Shown: positions 28,333 through 37,136 of the stretch, piece by piece
Position numbering within the stretch: position 1 is the stretch's first letter
Layout of the letters: each line of letters starts with the position of its first letter
NCBI GenBank assembly: GCA_024636495.1
Contig: JAGXGZ010000076.1
Span: 62,001 to 126,000 of the forward strand
DNA from: Roseobacter sp.
GTDB lineage: Bacteria > Pseudomonadota > Alphaproteobacteria > Rhodobacterales > Rhodobacteraceae
Length of the DNA stretch: 64,000 bases
Direction of reading: 5' to 3'
Notes under the pieces: generated by a model
What the model was told of the DNA's origin: nothing
The model's input: the letters and a program-made list of their open reading frames with translations, nothing else
The model's database searches: none
Translations under genes and position numbers: made by a program

Positions 28333-28934
28333 GTCGCTGTCCTTTGTTTGAAATCTGCGGGGCTCAGATGGTATTTGGGCGAAATGAATTCTTCCGCCCG
28401 TTTGATCCATCCGCCTTTGCCGCCTACCTGTGTCATCGCATATTTTCGACTGGCCGGACGGCGATCTGCCAGACGGAAGTAATAGTTACGCCGCGCGATC
28501 CCGTAGGCATCGACCAATTCCTGAGGTGCTTTTGCAAATGCGGAACCCGCCGCCGCATGGGTCTGCCCACCTAGCGCGCCATCGACAGCAACATCAAATC
28601 CCATTCTGCGCAAAAGCTGTTGGAGGATTTTAACCGCGTTCCCGCCCGCATTGACGTACATGTCAAACACCGTCGCATGCAGCGCTTGCGGCAACCCTTC
28701 GATCAGCGGCGCTTTGAAATAATGTTGTATAAAAATCTCGACGGCTTGAGCCTGCGTGAGGCTGCGCACGTCGCGCATATCGACAACACCGTCGCGGTTG
28801 AGATCAATGCCAAGGCGTCGCATGGTGTGAATGGTCACGCCAAAGTTTGTCGCACCACCGGGATCGTCCGGGTCATTCACAAAACCACCCTCGCGGGCAA
28901 CGATTTCTTTCGCAATATCTTTGACAGACTTCAT
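28323..28934 (-). CDS. Holin-associated N-acetylmuramidase (GH108 endolysin) of the gene transfer agent
   Basis: A 203-residue peptidoglycan-cutting enzyme. The N terminus has the GH108 signature with catalytic E15 in AREGGFVNDPDDPGGATNFG; the C-terminal half carries the peptidoglycan-binding region (QQLLRRMGFDVAVDGALGGQ). No signal peptide is seen, as expected for a holin-dependent lysin. Residues 44-55, DLNRDGVVDMRD, match an EF-hand calcium loop at every ligand position. The holin gene follows with a ten-base overlap. The pair sits between ccmE and ccmF, and expression in a subpopulation under GTA regulators is inferred from the R. capsulatus system. Confidence 0.9.
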   Translation of the reverse strand: MKSVKDIAKEIVAREGGFVNDPDDPGGATNFGVTIHTMRRLGIDLNRDGVVDMRDVRSLTQAQAVEIFIQHYFKAPLIEGLPQALHATVFDMYVNAGGNAVKILQQLLRRMGFDVAVDGALGGQTHAAAGSAFAKAPQELVDAYGIARRNYYFRLADRRPASRKYAMTQVGGKGGWIKRAEEFISPKYHLSPADFKQRTATWA

Positions 28935-29013
28935 CTGGACGGCCCCTTGCGCGTTTCAATACGGCAAAGGTGGCGCTTCCAAAGTTAACGGCTCAAAAGC
29001 TGACCGAACGGTC

Positions 29014-29457
29014 TTAGCTGTCCGGCGCTACGTAAACCCCTTGGGCTTTCAGCGCATCGACAACTTCGGTCGGCATATAGTTCTCGTCATGTTTTGCAAG
29101 AATTTCAGTGGCCTCAAACACACCGTTGATATAACGGCCAGTGCCTACAACACCCTGATTTTCTTCGAATAAATCAGGCAGAACACCAGTATAGGTTGCC
29201 GGTACGATGGCACCGCCGTCGGTCACGGAAAAACGGATCGTCTCGCCGTCTCCGCGCACCAGTGATCCTTCGGCAACCAATCCACCAATCCGGAACACCT
29301 CGTTGGGTCCGGGCGGTTCGGCAATCACTTGGCTCGGGGCGCGGAAAAAGTTAATGCCGTCGCGCATCGCGTAGCCGATAAGCGTCGTGGACAAGATCAA
29401 AGCCACGACAGCGACGCCAATAATTTGGATACGACGTTGTTTCTTAAGACTTTTCAT
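29014..29457 (-). CDS. ccmE: Cytochrome c maturation haem chaperone CcmE
   Basis: Binds haem covalently in the periplasm and passes it to CcmF. The 147-residue protein has an N-terminal anchor (about 10-29) and an OB-fold domain. The haem-binding histidine is H123 in AKHDENYMP, with Y127 in the conserved HxxxY arrangement. FRIGGLVAEGSL is the typical beta-barrel start. It lies six bases after argC, so it is probably transcribed with it, and is split from ccmF by the lysis cassette. Confidence 0.95.
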   Translation of the reverse strand: MKSLKKQRRIQIIGVAVVALILSTTLIGYAMRDGINFFRAPSQVIAEPPGPNEVFRIGGLVAEGSLVRGDGETIRFSVTDGGAIVPATYTGVLPDLFEENQGVVGTGRYINGVFEATEILAKHDENYMPTEVVDALKAQGVYVAPDS

Positions 29458-29463
29458 CTACCC

Positions 29464-30492
29464 TCACGGAAATAAAGGGGCCATCATCAGACCCTCTGTC
29501 TCTTCAATACCTAGCATCAGATTGGCATTTTGCAACGCCTGACCACTTGAACCTTTCGTCAGATTATCAAGGGCTACGACTACGATTGTGCGCCCCTCTA
29601 TCCGATCAGCGACCACACCGATATGGCAAAAGTTCGACCCGCGAATATGCCGCGTGCTGGGTGCCTCGCCCATTGGCAGCACCTGAATGAAAGGTTCATT
29701 CGCATAGGCGGCGCTGAACGTATCATGGATCACTTGTGCGTCGCCTTTAACGTAAACCGTGGCAAGAATTCCGCGGTTTGCCGGGATCAGATGTGGGGTG
29801 AACTGCACTTTGACGGGACGGCCTGCGATGGCCGAAAATTCCTGATCGAACTCGCCCAAATGACGATGCGTGCCGCCGACGGAATAAGCGTGATACCCCT
29901 CGGAAAGCTCCGCATGCAAAAGGTTCTCCTTGAGCGACCGGCCCGCGCCCGACACGGCACATTTCAGATCGAGAATGATATCATCCAGATCGATCACGCC
30001 CTTTTCAATCAAGGGGCGCAGCGCGAATTGTCCTGTCGCCGCATTGCACCCAGTGCCCGCAACCAACCGTGCCTCGCTAATTTCTTTGCGGTAAAATTCG
30101 GTCAGGCCGTACACGGCTTCCTTTTGCTGCTCCAACGCGGCGTGGGGATTGCCGTACCACTTGGTATATTCTTGTGGGTCACGCAGCCGGAAATCTGCAG
30201 ACAAATCCACGATCTTCAGGTCCTTGGGCAGGGCCGCGATCACCTCTTGGCTGGTCTTGTGGGGCAGCGCGCAAAAGCACAGATCGATCTCGGTGAAATC
30301 GATCTCTTCGATTTTGACAAGCGCTGGCAAATCCATATGGCGCAGATGCGGAAACACCTCTGCCATGGTCTGCCCGGCCTTGGAGTTTGCGCCCAACGCC
30401 TTGATCTGCATGGAAGAATGGCCAGAGATAAGCCGGATCAGCTCAGCGCCCGTATAGCCAGAAGCACCAAGAATTGCGATATTATACATCAT
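29464..30492 (-). CDS. argC: N-acetyl-gamma-glutamyl-phosphate reductase
   Basis: NADPH-dependent reduction of N-acetylglutamyl phosphate to the semialdehyde in arginine synthesis. The 342-residue protein begins with the nucleotide-binding motif [16 protein letters not shown] and carries the catalytic cysteine in [34 protein letters not shown] and HLIPANRGI are further family motifs. The start has two adjacent ATG codons. ccmE follows closely. Confidence 0.96.
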   Translation of the reverse strand: MMYNIAILGASGYTGAELIRLISGHSSMQIKALGANSKAGQTMAEVFPHLRHMDLPALVKIEEIDFTEIDLCFCALPHKTSQEVIAALPKDLKIVDLSADFRLRDPQEYTKWYGNPHAALEQQKEAVYGLTEFYRKEISEARLVAGTGCNAATGQFALRPLIEKGVIDLDDIILDLKCAVSGAGRSLKENLLHAELSEGYHAYSVGGTHRHLGEFDQEFSAIAGRPVKVQFTPHLIPANRGILATVYVKGDAQVIHDTFSAAYANEPFIQVLPMGEAPSTRHIRGSNFCHIGVVADRIEGRTIVVVALDNLTKGSSGQALQNANLMLGIEETEGLMMAPLFP

Positions 30493-30525
30493 GTCGAAGT
30501 CCGTTCGAAAAAGAAACGTAAAGGA

Positions 30526-31335
30526 TTAGGCCGCCTGAAACGTCAAAGGTCGTCGCAAAAACTGCGTTGCCCTGCTGCTGACCTTTTTGGGATCGCCGGT
30601 GGTCAAAAACGCCGCCTGTCCCGTGCCCAACATCTTTGGATGCCGCTTGAGGTAATCACCCAGACTGCGGGCAACCAGCTTGGCTTGGCTGAACACTTTG
30701 ACATCAGCCCCAAGTGCGTCCTGGAACACGTCCTGCATCAGCGGATAATGCGTACAGCCCAGAATCGCAGCCTCGGGAAGCGGCATCTTGCGCTTGAGCG
30801 CATCCACGTGGCTACGCACCAGCGCTTCGGCCAGAATGAAATCACCGTCTTCGATGGCATCGACCACGCCACCGCAAGCCTGCGCTTCGACATCAACGCC
30901 AATCGCACGAAACGCCAGCTCGCGCTGGAACGCACGGCTGGCCACGGTCGCGGGGGTCGCAAACAGGGCCACATGTTTCAGATCAACCTCGCGCGGGGGG
31001 GAATTGTCGCCCCAGTTGCGCTCTGTCATCGCCTCGATCAGGGGGACGAATACGCCCAGAACCCGCTTGTCCGACGGCACCCAGCTTTCCTGCATGCGCC
31101 GCAACGCCGCCGCCGACGCTGTGTTGCAGGCCAAAATCACCAGGTCACACCCCGCATCGAACAGCCGCTGGGTCGCTGCGACGGTTAGATTGTATATGTC
31201 ATCAGATGTGCGCACGCCGTAAGGCGCATTGGCGCTATCGGCCAGATAGATAAAATCCACATCAGGAAGTTCTGCCTGAACGGCAGACCAAACGGTCAGG
31301 CCACCCAGCCCAGAATCGAAAATACCAACTGCCAT
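30526..31335 (-). CDS. murI: Glutamate racemase
   Basis: Makes D-glutamate for peptidoglycan. The 269-residue protein has the N-terminal [12 protein letters not shown] motif and both catalytic cysteines, in [12 protein letters not shown] and [10 protein letters not shown]. The start is ATG 31335, twelve bases downstream of the acyltransferase stop. The short spacing suggests co-transcription from the acyltransferase gene through argC. Confidence 0.95.
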   Translation of the reverse strand: MAVGIFDSGLGGLTVWSAVQAELPDVDFIYLADSANAPYGVRTSDDIYNLTVAATQRLFDAGCDLVILACNTASAAALRRMQESWVPSDKRVLGVFVPLIEAMTERNWGDNSPPREVDLKHVALFATPATVASRAFQRELAFRAIGVDVEAQACGGVVDAIEDGDFILAEALVRSHVDALKRKMPLPEAAILGCTHYPLMQDVFQDALGADVKVFSQAKLVARSLGDYLKRHPKMLGTGQAAFLTTGDPKKVSSRATQFLRRPLTFQAA

Positions 31336-31347
31336 CTTGCTTTGCCG

Positions 31348-32235
31348 TCACCTGTCGGCACGATGCCGATCTTCAAATTCATACCCGTGGTCAAAGGATT
31401 TAACCGCATCTGGTGACAACTCATACGTGGCTTTGCGCAGGAAATCCATCATCGCTTTTGCGTCTTTTGCCAAAGGGTTCAGCACATTCCTGCCGATGGG
31501 GTCGCCGATCACAACGCGCACGGGTGTATCGACCCTTTTGCGGAACTCCTTGATCAACAGTCCCATCCGCAGGCTGGAATGCAGATGGCTTGCAATCTGG
31601 AACAATCGGCTGGTGTGCCCGTCAAAATAGATAGGCACCACAGTGGCTTGCGACTTGCCGATCATCCTCGCGGTAAAGCTACGCCAACCGGGATCCATCG
31701 GTTTTGAAAACGGCTTTGCCGCCGTGCTGACCGTGCCACCCGGAAAGATTCCAACCGCCCCCCCTTGCCCCAGATAGTCCAACGCAGTTTTTCGGGTGTG
31801 CAGGTTTAACGCCAGCGCTGCCTTGTCTGCGTCAAAGCTGATCGGCAGCAGATGGCGGTTCAGGTCCGGCGCGCGATTAAACACCGAATGCGCCATGATT
31901 TTGAAATCCGCCCGCGTGCGCGACATGATATGGCCCAGCACCAGCCCGTCCAGAATTCCGTAGGGGTGGTTTGCCAGAAAGATTACCGGACCCGTCGCCG
32001 GAATAGTGCAAAGGCTTCCGCCCACCACATCCAGCGTCAGCCCATAGCGCTGCACCATCACATCAAAAAAACACCCCCCCTCAGCAAGGTCTTTTTCATA
32101 GCCAGACGCACGTTTCATCAAATTCAATCGGCCCGTGCTATTCTCCATCAAGCGGATAAAGGCGCGCCCCGATTTGGAGCGCGCGGAATAGGCATAGCTG
32201 ATATCGCGGGCGGAAAGCGGTTTGGGTTCACCCAT
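31348..32235 (-). CDS. Lysophospholipid acyltransferase family protein
   Basis: A 295-residue predicted membrane-associated acyltransferase of the PlsC/hemolysin-like superfamily. The acceptor motif is present as IFLANHPYGILDG (histidine and aspartate conserved), followed by GIFPGGTVST and a VVPIYFDG motif, the usual order of blocks in these enzymes. The substrate may be a lysophospholipid or an ornithine lipid precursor; sequence alone does not decide. AGGAG precedes the ATG at good spacing. Confidence 0.85.
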   Translation of the reverse strand: MGEPKPLSARDISYAYSARSKSGRAFIRLMENSTGRLNLMKRASGYEKDLAEGGCFFDVMVQRYGLTLDVVGGSLCTIPATGPVIFLANHPYGILDGLVLGHIMSRTRADFKIMAHSVFNRAPDLNRHLLPISFDADKAALALNLHTRKTALDYLGQGGAVGIFPGGTVSTAAKPFSKPMDPGWRSFTARMIGKSQATVVPIYFDGHTSRLFQIASHLHSSLRMGLLIKEFRKRVDTPVRVVIGDPIGRNVLNPLAKDAKAMMDFLRKATYELSPDAVKSFDHGYEFEDRHRADR

Positions 32236-32302
32236 CTCAGGCTCCTGTCATTTGGTGACCAGATCATATGACCGGTTCGTGACACCCGCATGACATGATA
32301 GG

Positions 32303-35300
32303 TCATTCCGCTGCTTTTGACGTTGTGACCCCGCCCGCACGAATGACAGCAAGCAATTCTTCACGCCGTTTCGCAGCCTTGCCCTCGTTTGCCAGTTTGA
32401 CCGGACCAAACCCCCTGATCTGAAGCGGCAATTCGGCCAAGGCGATAATCGCATCGCGGGTTGCGTCCGTCAGCTTGGGAAGGACCGATTTCATATCCGC
32501 CTCGTATTGCGAGATCAGCCCACGTTCCATCCGCCGCTCTTGGGTCCGCCCGAACGGATCAAACGGCGTGCCGCGCAGGAACTTCATCTTTTGCAACACA
32601 GCAAGGGGTGTTTGCAGCCATTCCCCAAAGGCACGTTTCATCGGGCGCCCATCGGCCCCGGTCTTCGACAGCAGCGGCGGCGCAAGGTTAAAAGTGATCT
32701 TTGGATCACCCGCAAATTCCGCATCAACCTTGGCCCGCGTCGTTTTCAGCAGACGTGCAACCTCGTATTCATCCTTGTAGGACAAGAGCTTGTGATATCC
32801 CAACGCCATGGCTTCTTTCAGGGCTTTGTCATCAACGTTTTCAAGCATCTTGGCATAGCGTTTCGCCAATCTCTTGCCTTGGTAGGCGGTCAGGTGGTCC
32901 ATCCGAAAGGCAATCTTGTCGTCCAGCGACTTGGGCAACTGGACAACATTCGGGGCGCAGACCTTTTCCGCCTCAGCAGGATAGAGCACCGCCCATCGCC
33001 CCAATTCGAACGCCCTCAGGTTGCGTTCAACCGCTGCGCCATTCAACCGGATCGCATCTTTCAGGCTTTCCAGCGATAGCGGGATCAGCCCTTTTTGCCA
33101 CGCTGCGCCAAAGATCATCATGTTGGAATAGATCGAATCCCCCAAGGTCGCCTTGGCCAGATCAGAGGCATCAAACAGCGCTACATCATCCTTCAACCGT
33201 GCCTCAAGCGCCAGCGTCAGGCGGTCATAAGGCATCTTGAATTCGGTATCTCGGGTGAAATCGCCGGTGATGATCTGATGCGAATTCACAACCGCCCCGG
33301 TACGCCCAGCGCGCGTCAGGCCAAGCGTTTTTGTCCCCGCCGACACCACAAGATCGCCGCCGATCAACGCGTCGGCCTCGCCTGTCGCGACGCGAATGGC
33401 GCTGATATCTTCTGGCCGGTTCGCCAGACGGCAGTGAATGTGGACGGCACCACCCTTTTGGGCAAGGCCTGCCATTTCCATCATGCCAGCCCCTTTGCCG
33501 TCAATCTGCGCCGCTTGCGCCAACACGGCACCAATGGTGACAACGCCCGTGCCGCCAACGCCGGTGATCACTACGTTATGCGTGCCGTGGATCGCAGGCA
33601 GCGTAGGAATCGGCAGATCGGGGATCTTGACCTCGGTCGTCGGGTCTTTACGAATTTGTGCACCTTCCAACGTAACAAACGACGGGCAGAACCCTTTGAC
33701 GCAAGAAAAATCCTTGTTGCAAGACGACTGGTCTATCGCCCGCTTACGCCCCAGTTCCGTCTCGTGTGGTACGATCGACACGCAGTTGGATTGCACACCG
33801 CAATCGCCACAGCCTTCGCAGACATCCGTGTTGATAAACACGCGCTTGTCGGGATCAGGAAACAGCCCCCGCTTGCGGCGACGGCGTTTTTCAGCGGCAC
33901 AGGTCTGGATATAGACGATGGCGCTGACGCCTTTGTGCTTGGTAAAGTTTTCTTGCACCGTCTGAAGATCAGCGCGCTCGTACATTGGCACACCTTTAAA
34001 GGCGGCGGCGTCCACATCTTCCTTTTCGTCATAGACAACAGCGATATTCTGAACGCCTATCGCCTTAAGCTCCGCCACAATGCGTGGTGCGTCCAAATCG
34101 CCTTCGTTGTGTTGCCCACCCGTCATAGCGACTGCATCGTTAAAAAGAATCTTGTAGGTAATGTTGGTCTTCGCAGCCACGGCTGCGCGGATGGCCTGAA
34201 TGCCGGAATGGTTATAGGTCCCGTCGCCGAGGTTCTGGAAAACATGCTCGCGGGTCGAAAAATGCGATTCCCCTATCCAGTTCGCCCCTTCGCCGCCCAT
34301 GTGGGTGTATCCGGTCGTCTCGCGGTCCATCCACTGTACCATATAATGGCACCCGATACCCGCATAGGCGCGGCTGCCTTCAGGCAGTTTGGTCGACGAA
34401 TTATGCGGACACCCCGAACAGAAATAGGGCACCCGCGCGGCGATATCTTCGGCATTGTCGGCACGGCGCGCAGTATCCAGAGCCTCCATTCCCGCTTTGA
34501 TCCCGTCGGTGTTGCGGCCTTCCTCGATCAGGATACCGCCCAGCTTTTCGGCGATCCAGATCGGGTCAAGCGCAGCACGCGTCGGGAACAGCTCCTCGCC
34601 ATGCTCCATCCCGGCACCCCCGCCTTTGTGCCAGCCATAGACGCGGCGGTGGGTGTCGGAAAACAGCGCCTCCTTGATCTGGATCTCGATGAGCTTGCGC
34701 TTTTCCTCGACCACTACAACCAGATCAAGCCCATCGGCCCACGCATGAAAACCCTTCATATCTAGGGGGAAAGTCTGCCCCACTTTATAAAGTGTGATAC
34801 CCAGCCGTTCGGCCTCGTTCTCGTCGATGTTCAACAGGCTCATCGCGTGCAGCAGGTCCAGCCAGTTCTTGCCAGCGGCCACAAAGCCGATCTTGGCACC
34901 GGGCTTGCCCCACATGCGTTTGTCGATCTTGTTGGCATGGGAAAACGCCTCGGCGGCATAGCGCTTGTGGTCGATCATCCGCGCCTCTTGCAGATGCGGG
35001 GTATCAACCAGCCGGATGTTCAGCCCGCCGTCTGGCATGTCGAACTCTGGCACGACCAGTCGCATCCGGTGTGGATCGCCGTTCACCACCGATGTCGCCT
35101 CGACCGTGTCTTTCATCGTCTTCAGGCCGACCCAGCAGGCGGAAAACCGCGACAAAGCCCAGCCGTAGATGCCGTAATCCATGATCTCTTGCACGCCTGC
35201 GGGGCTGACGATGGGCATATAGGCGTCCATCATGGCCCATTCCGACTGGTGCAGGACGGTCGAGGATTCGCCGGTATGGTCATCCCCCATCGCCATCAGC

Positions 35301-35719
35301 ACGCCACCATGTGTGGACGATCCCGCCATGTTGGCGTGGCGCATGACGTCGCCGGATCGGTCAACACCCGGCCCCTTGCCGTACCACAGACCAAAGACAC
35401 CGTCATACTTGCCTTCGCCGCGCAATTCCGCCTGCTGGGTGCCCCAAAGCGCTGTGGCAGCCAGATCTTCGTTCAACCCCGCCTCGAACAGCACGTCATA
35501 ATCAGCCAGGGGTTTTGCTGCGCGTTCCATCTGAAGGTCGACCGCGCCCAAGGGCGAGCCGCGATACCCGGTGACGTACCCCGCAGTGTTCAGCCCAGCC
35601 GCCCGGTCGCGTGCCTTTTGCATCATCATCATCCGCACCAAAGCCTGCGTGCCGTTCAGCAGCACCGGAGACTTCTCGAGGTCGAAGCGGTCATTCAATG
35701 AAATTTTCTGATTGGTCAT
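32303..35719 (-). CDS. Indolepyruvate ferredoxin oxidoreductase, fused alpha/beta/gamma form
   Basis: Oxidatively decarboxylates aryl or branched 2-oxo acids to acyl-CoA with ferredoxin as acceptor, in aromatic amino acid breakdown. The 1138-residue protein is a natural fusion. The N-terminal region handles 2-oxo acid and TPP; C-S-G-C-P near residue 440 and the clusters CEGCGDCG and CNKDFSCVKGFC near 630-680 bind iron-sulfur centres; a gamma-type domain follows from about 710 (VVITGVGGTGVVTIGAVLAQ). ATG 35719 is chosen because GGGAGAA precedes it; an upstream in-frame start adds only nine residues. A LysR regulator reads divergently. Confidence 0.93.
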   Translation of the reverse strand: MTNQKISLNDRFDLEKSPVLLNGTQALVRMMMMQKARDRAAGLNTAGYVTGYRGSPLGAVDLQMERAAKPLADYDVLFEAGLNEDLAATALWGTQQAELRGEGKYDGVFGLWYGKGPGVDRSGDVMRHANMAGSSTHGGVLMAMGDDHTGESSTVLHQSEWAMMDAYMPIVSPAGVQEIMDYGIYGWALSRFSACWVGLKTMKDTVEATSVVNGDPHRMRLVVPEFDMPDGGLNIRLVDTPHLQEARMIDHKRYAAEAFSHANKIDKRMWGKPGAKIGFVAAGKNWLDLLHAMSLLNIDENEAERLGITLYKVGQTFPLDMKGFHAWADGLDLVVVVEEKRKLIEIQIKEALFSDTHRRVYGWHKGGGAGMEHGEELFPTRAALDPIWIAEKLGGILIEEGRNTDGIKAGMEALDTARRADNAEDIAARVPYFCSGCPHNSSTKLPEGSRAYAGIGCHYMVQWMDRETTGYTHMGGEGANWIGESHFSTREHVFQNLGDGTYNHSGIQAIRAAVAAKTNITYKILFNDAVAMTGGQHNEGDLDAPRIVAELKAIGVQNIAVVYDEKEDVDAAAFKGVPMYERADLQTVQENFTKHKGVSAIVYIQTCAAEKRRRRKRGLFPDPDKRVFINTDVCEGCGDCGVQSNCVSIVPHETELGRKRAIDQSSCNKDFSCVKGFCPSFVTLEGAQIRKDPTTEVKIPDLPIPTLPAIHGTHNVVITGVGGTGVVTIGAVLAQAAQIDGKGAGMMEMAGLAQKGGAVHIHCRLANRPEDISAIRVATGEADALIGGDLVVSAGTKTLGLTRAGRTGAVVNSHQIITGDFTRDTEFKMPYDRLTLALEARLKDDVALFDASDLAKATLGDSIYSNMMIFGAAWQKGLIPLSLESLKDAIRLNGAAVERNLRAFELGRWAVLYPAEAEKVCAPNVVQLPKSLDDKIAFRMDHLTAYQGKRLAKRYAKMLENVDDKALKEAMALGYHKLLSYKDEYEVARLLKTTRAKVDAEFAGDPKITFNLAPPLLSKTGADGRPMKRAFGEWLQTPLAVLQKMKFLRGTPFDPFGRTQERRMERGLISQYEADMKSVLPKLTDATRDAIIALAELPLQIRGFGPVKLANEGKAAKRREELLAVIRAGGVTTSKAAE

Positions 35720-35867
35720 GCCGCGTTCTCCCCTACGTGCATTCAAGCTTTGTCCAAACGTTAGGTCACAAAAGCTGACCTGTCTAGCATTGTCTTTTCG
35801 CCTATCCCGAAGGCAGTTGGCACAAGACGTGCGCCGCCCCCCCGCCTATCTGCATATCAAACGAACA

Positions 35868-35884
35868 ATGTTGCAGTGCAGCAT
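35868..35884. promoter_or_regulatory. Palindrome between the oxidoreductase and LysR genes
   Basis: ATGTTGCAGTGCAGCAT is a 17-base imperfect inverted repeat (seven of eight arm pairs match) and contains a T-N11-A pattern as expected for LysR-type operators. It lies 83 bases before the LysR start and 148 before the oxidoreductase start. Operator function is inferred. Confidence 0.4.
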
Positions 35885-35966
35885 GACGCAGGGTTGTTTT
35901 CGAGACGCTTTTAGCGCAAACAAAGCCATCTTCGCGAAATGAACATCCTTTATAAAGGTAGTCCTT

Positions 35967-36872
35967 ATGGATTGGGACAAGCTCAGAATTTTCCATGCTG
36001 TCGCAGATGCCGGCAGCTTGACCCACGCGGGCGATAAACTGAATCTGTCGCAATCTGCAGTCAGTCGGCAAATTCGTGGACTAGAGGAACAGTTGAATAC
36101 CAACCTGTTCCACCGACACGCACGCGGGCTGATTCTTACCGAACAAGGCGAACTGCTGTTTGATGCCACCGTCGCCATGAGCAAGCGGCTTGATACCGCT
36201 GCCGCACGTATCCGCGACAGCGAAGAAGAAGTCTTTGGCGAATTGCGTGTGACCACGACCACCGGGTTTGGTACATTGTGGCTCGCACCACGCCTTCCCA
36301 CGCTGTACGAAAAATACCCCGACCTCAAAGTCGATCTGATGCTGGAAGAGCGCGTTCTTGACCTACCCATGCGCGAGGCGGATGTCGCCATCCGCATGAA
36401 AGAACCGTCACAGGCCGATCTGGTCCGCAAAAAGCTGATGATGATCAAAATGTGCCTTTACGCCTCGCCAAAATATCTGGCCGAACATGGCACCCCGATG
36501 CGGCTTGAAGACATGGCCGATCATCGCCTGATTTGCCAGAACACGGATAGCGATCAGGTGACCGCCGGTTTGCAACTGGTCCAGCAACTGATGATGCACG
36601 ATGTGCGCTCCATGCTGACCGTGAACAATTACTTTGGTGTGCTGCAAGGGGTTATCCACCATCTGGGCATTGGCGTTCTGCCCGACTACCTGACCGAAGA
36701 TTTTCCTGATCTGGTACAGGTCCTGACCGACACTGAGTCGGCTGATGTACCCGTATTTCTTGCCTACCCCGAAGAATTGCGCGCCTCAAAGCGTGTCGGA
36801 GCCTTCAAGGACTTCGTCCAAGACGAGATCATCACCCACCGTAAGCACTTGCGGGATAGGAAAAATGACTAG
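35967..36872 (+). CDS. LysR family transcriptional regulator
   Basis: A 301-residue DNA-binding protein. The N-terminal winged helix (about residues 3-62) carries LRIFHAVADAGSLTHAGDKL and LSQSAVSRQIRGLEEQL; the periplasmic-binding-like effector domain covers about 90-295. By analogy with other LysR pairs it probably controls itself and the divergent indolepyruvate ferredoxin oxidoreductase gene across a 247-base gap. The effector is unknown; an aryl 2-oxo acid would fit the target but is a guess. Confidence 0.92.
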   Translation: MDWDKLRIFHAVADAGSLTHAGDKLNLSQSAVSRQIRGLEEQLNTNLFHRHARGLILTEQGELLFDATVAMSKRLDTAAARIRDSEEEVFGELRVTTTTGFGTLWLAPRLPTLYEKYPDLKVDLMLEERVLDLPMREADVAIRMKEPSQADLVRKKLMMIKMCLYASPKYLAEHGTPMRLEDMADHRLICQNTDSDQVTAGLQLVQQLMMHDVRSMLTVNNYFGVLQGVIHHLGIGVLPDYLTEDFPDLVQVLTDTESADVPVFLAYPEELRASKRVGAFKDFVQDEIITHRKHLRDRKND

Positions 36873-36924
36873 CCATGCAAAAACCGCATATCGGCCATGC
36901 CTGAAAAAACCACATTCATGCCTT

Positions 36925-37036
36925 GATAGGTGCACGACTGCCGACTAATTGGGCATTATGAAGACGACGCCTTTGGGCTGTCACTTCATACCTCCCTGTT
37001 GGACTTGGCCGAGCTTCGTGCTCGGCCTTTTTTTTT
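36925..37036 (+). ncRNA. Candidate small RNA with two hairpins, ending in an intrinsic terminator
   Basis: The gap between LysR and purL holds no convincing gene but a strongly structured stretch. Hairpin 1 spans 36959-36988: TGAAG pairs with CTTCA, then GACGCC with GGC-T-GTC, around a short loop. A single-stranded link with TACCTCCCTG follows, complementary to a ribosome-binding site, then a terminator hairpin with nine Ts. A TTGATA at 36923-36928 could be a -35 element; the -10 is unclear. It might be a trans-acting RNA, an attenuator in front of purL, or just a terminator. The 5' end is a guess. Confidence 0.45.
37007..37036 (+). terminator. Rho-independent terminator upstream of purL
   Basis: GGCCGAGC, loop TTCGT minus its shared G, GCTCGGCC, then a run of nine Ts. 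It is the strongest intrinsic terminator in the window. It sits 135 bases after the LysR stop and 100 bases before purL, ending either LysR transcription or the candidate small RNA. Confidence 0.9.
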
Positions 37037-37136
37037 CGTCCAACCCTTTGCCCCAGCCTTTGCGCCCTTTGGCCTTTTCCCCAGCCCAGCCTTGATCTAA
37101 GAGTACGGCCATATCTGCCAGGGGGATATCCGCACC

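Noticed and set aside
29623..31188. 521-codon open frame antisense to argC and murI
   Set aside because: It spans two convincing genes and the gap between them; no family resemblance.
33095..34765. 556-codon open frame antisense to the indolepyruvate oxidoreductase
   Set aside because: No domain, rare-residue composition, and the opposite strand encodes a clear fused enzyme.
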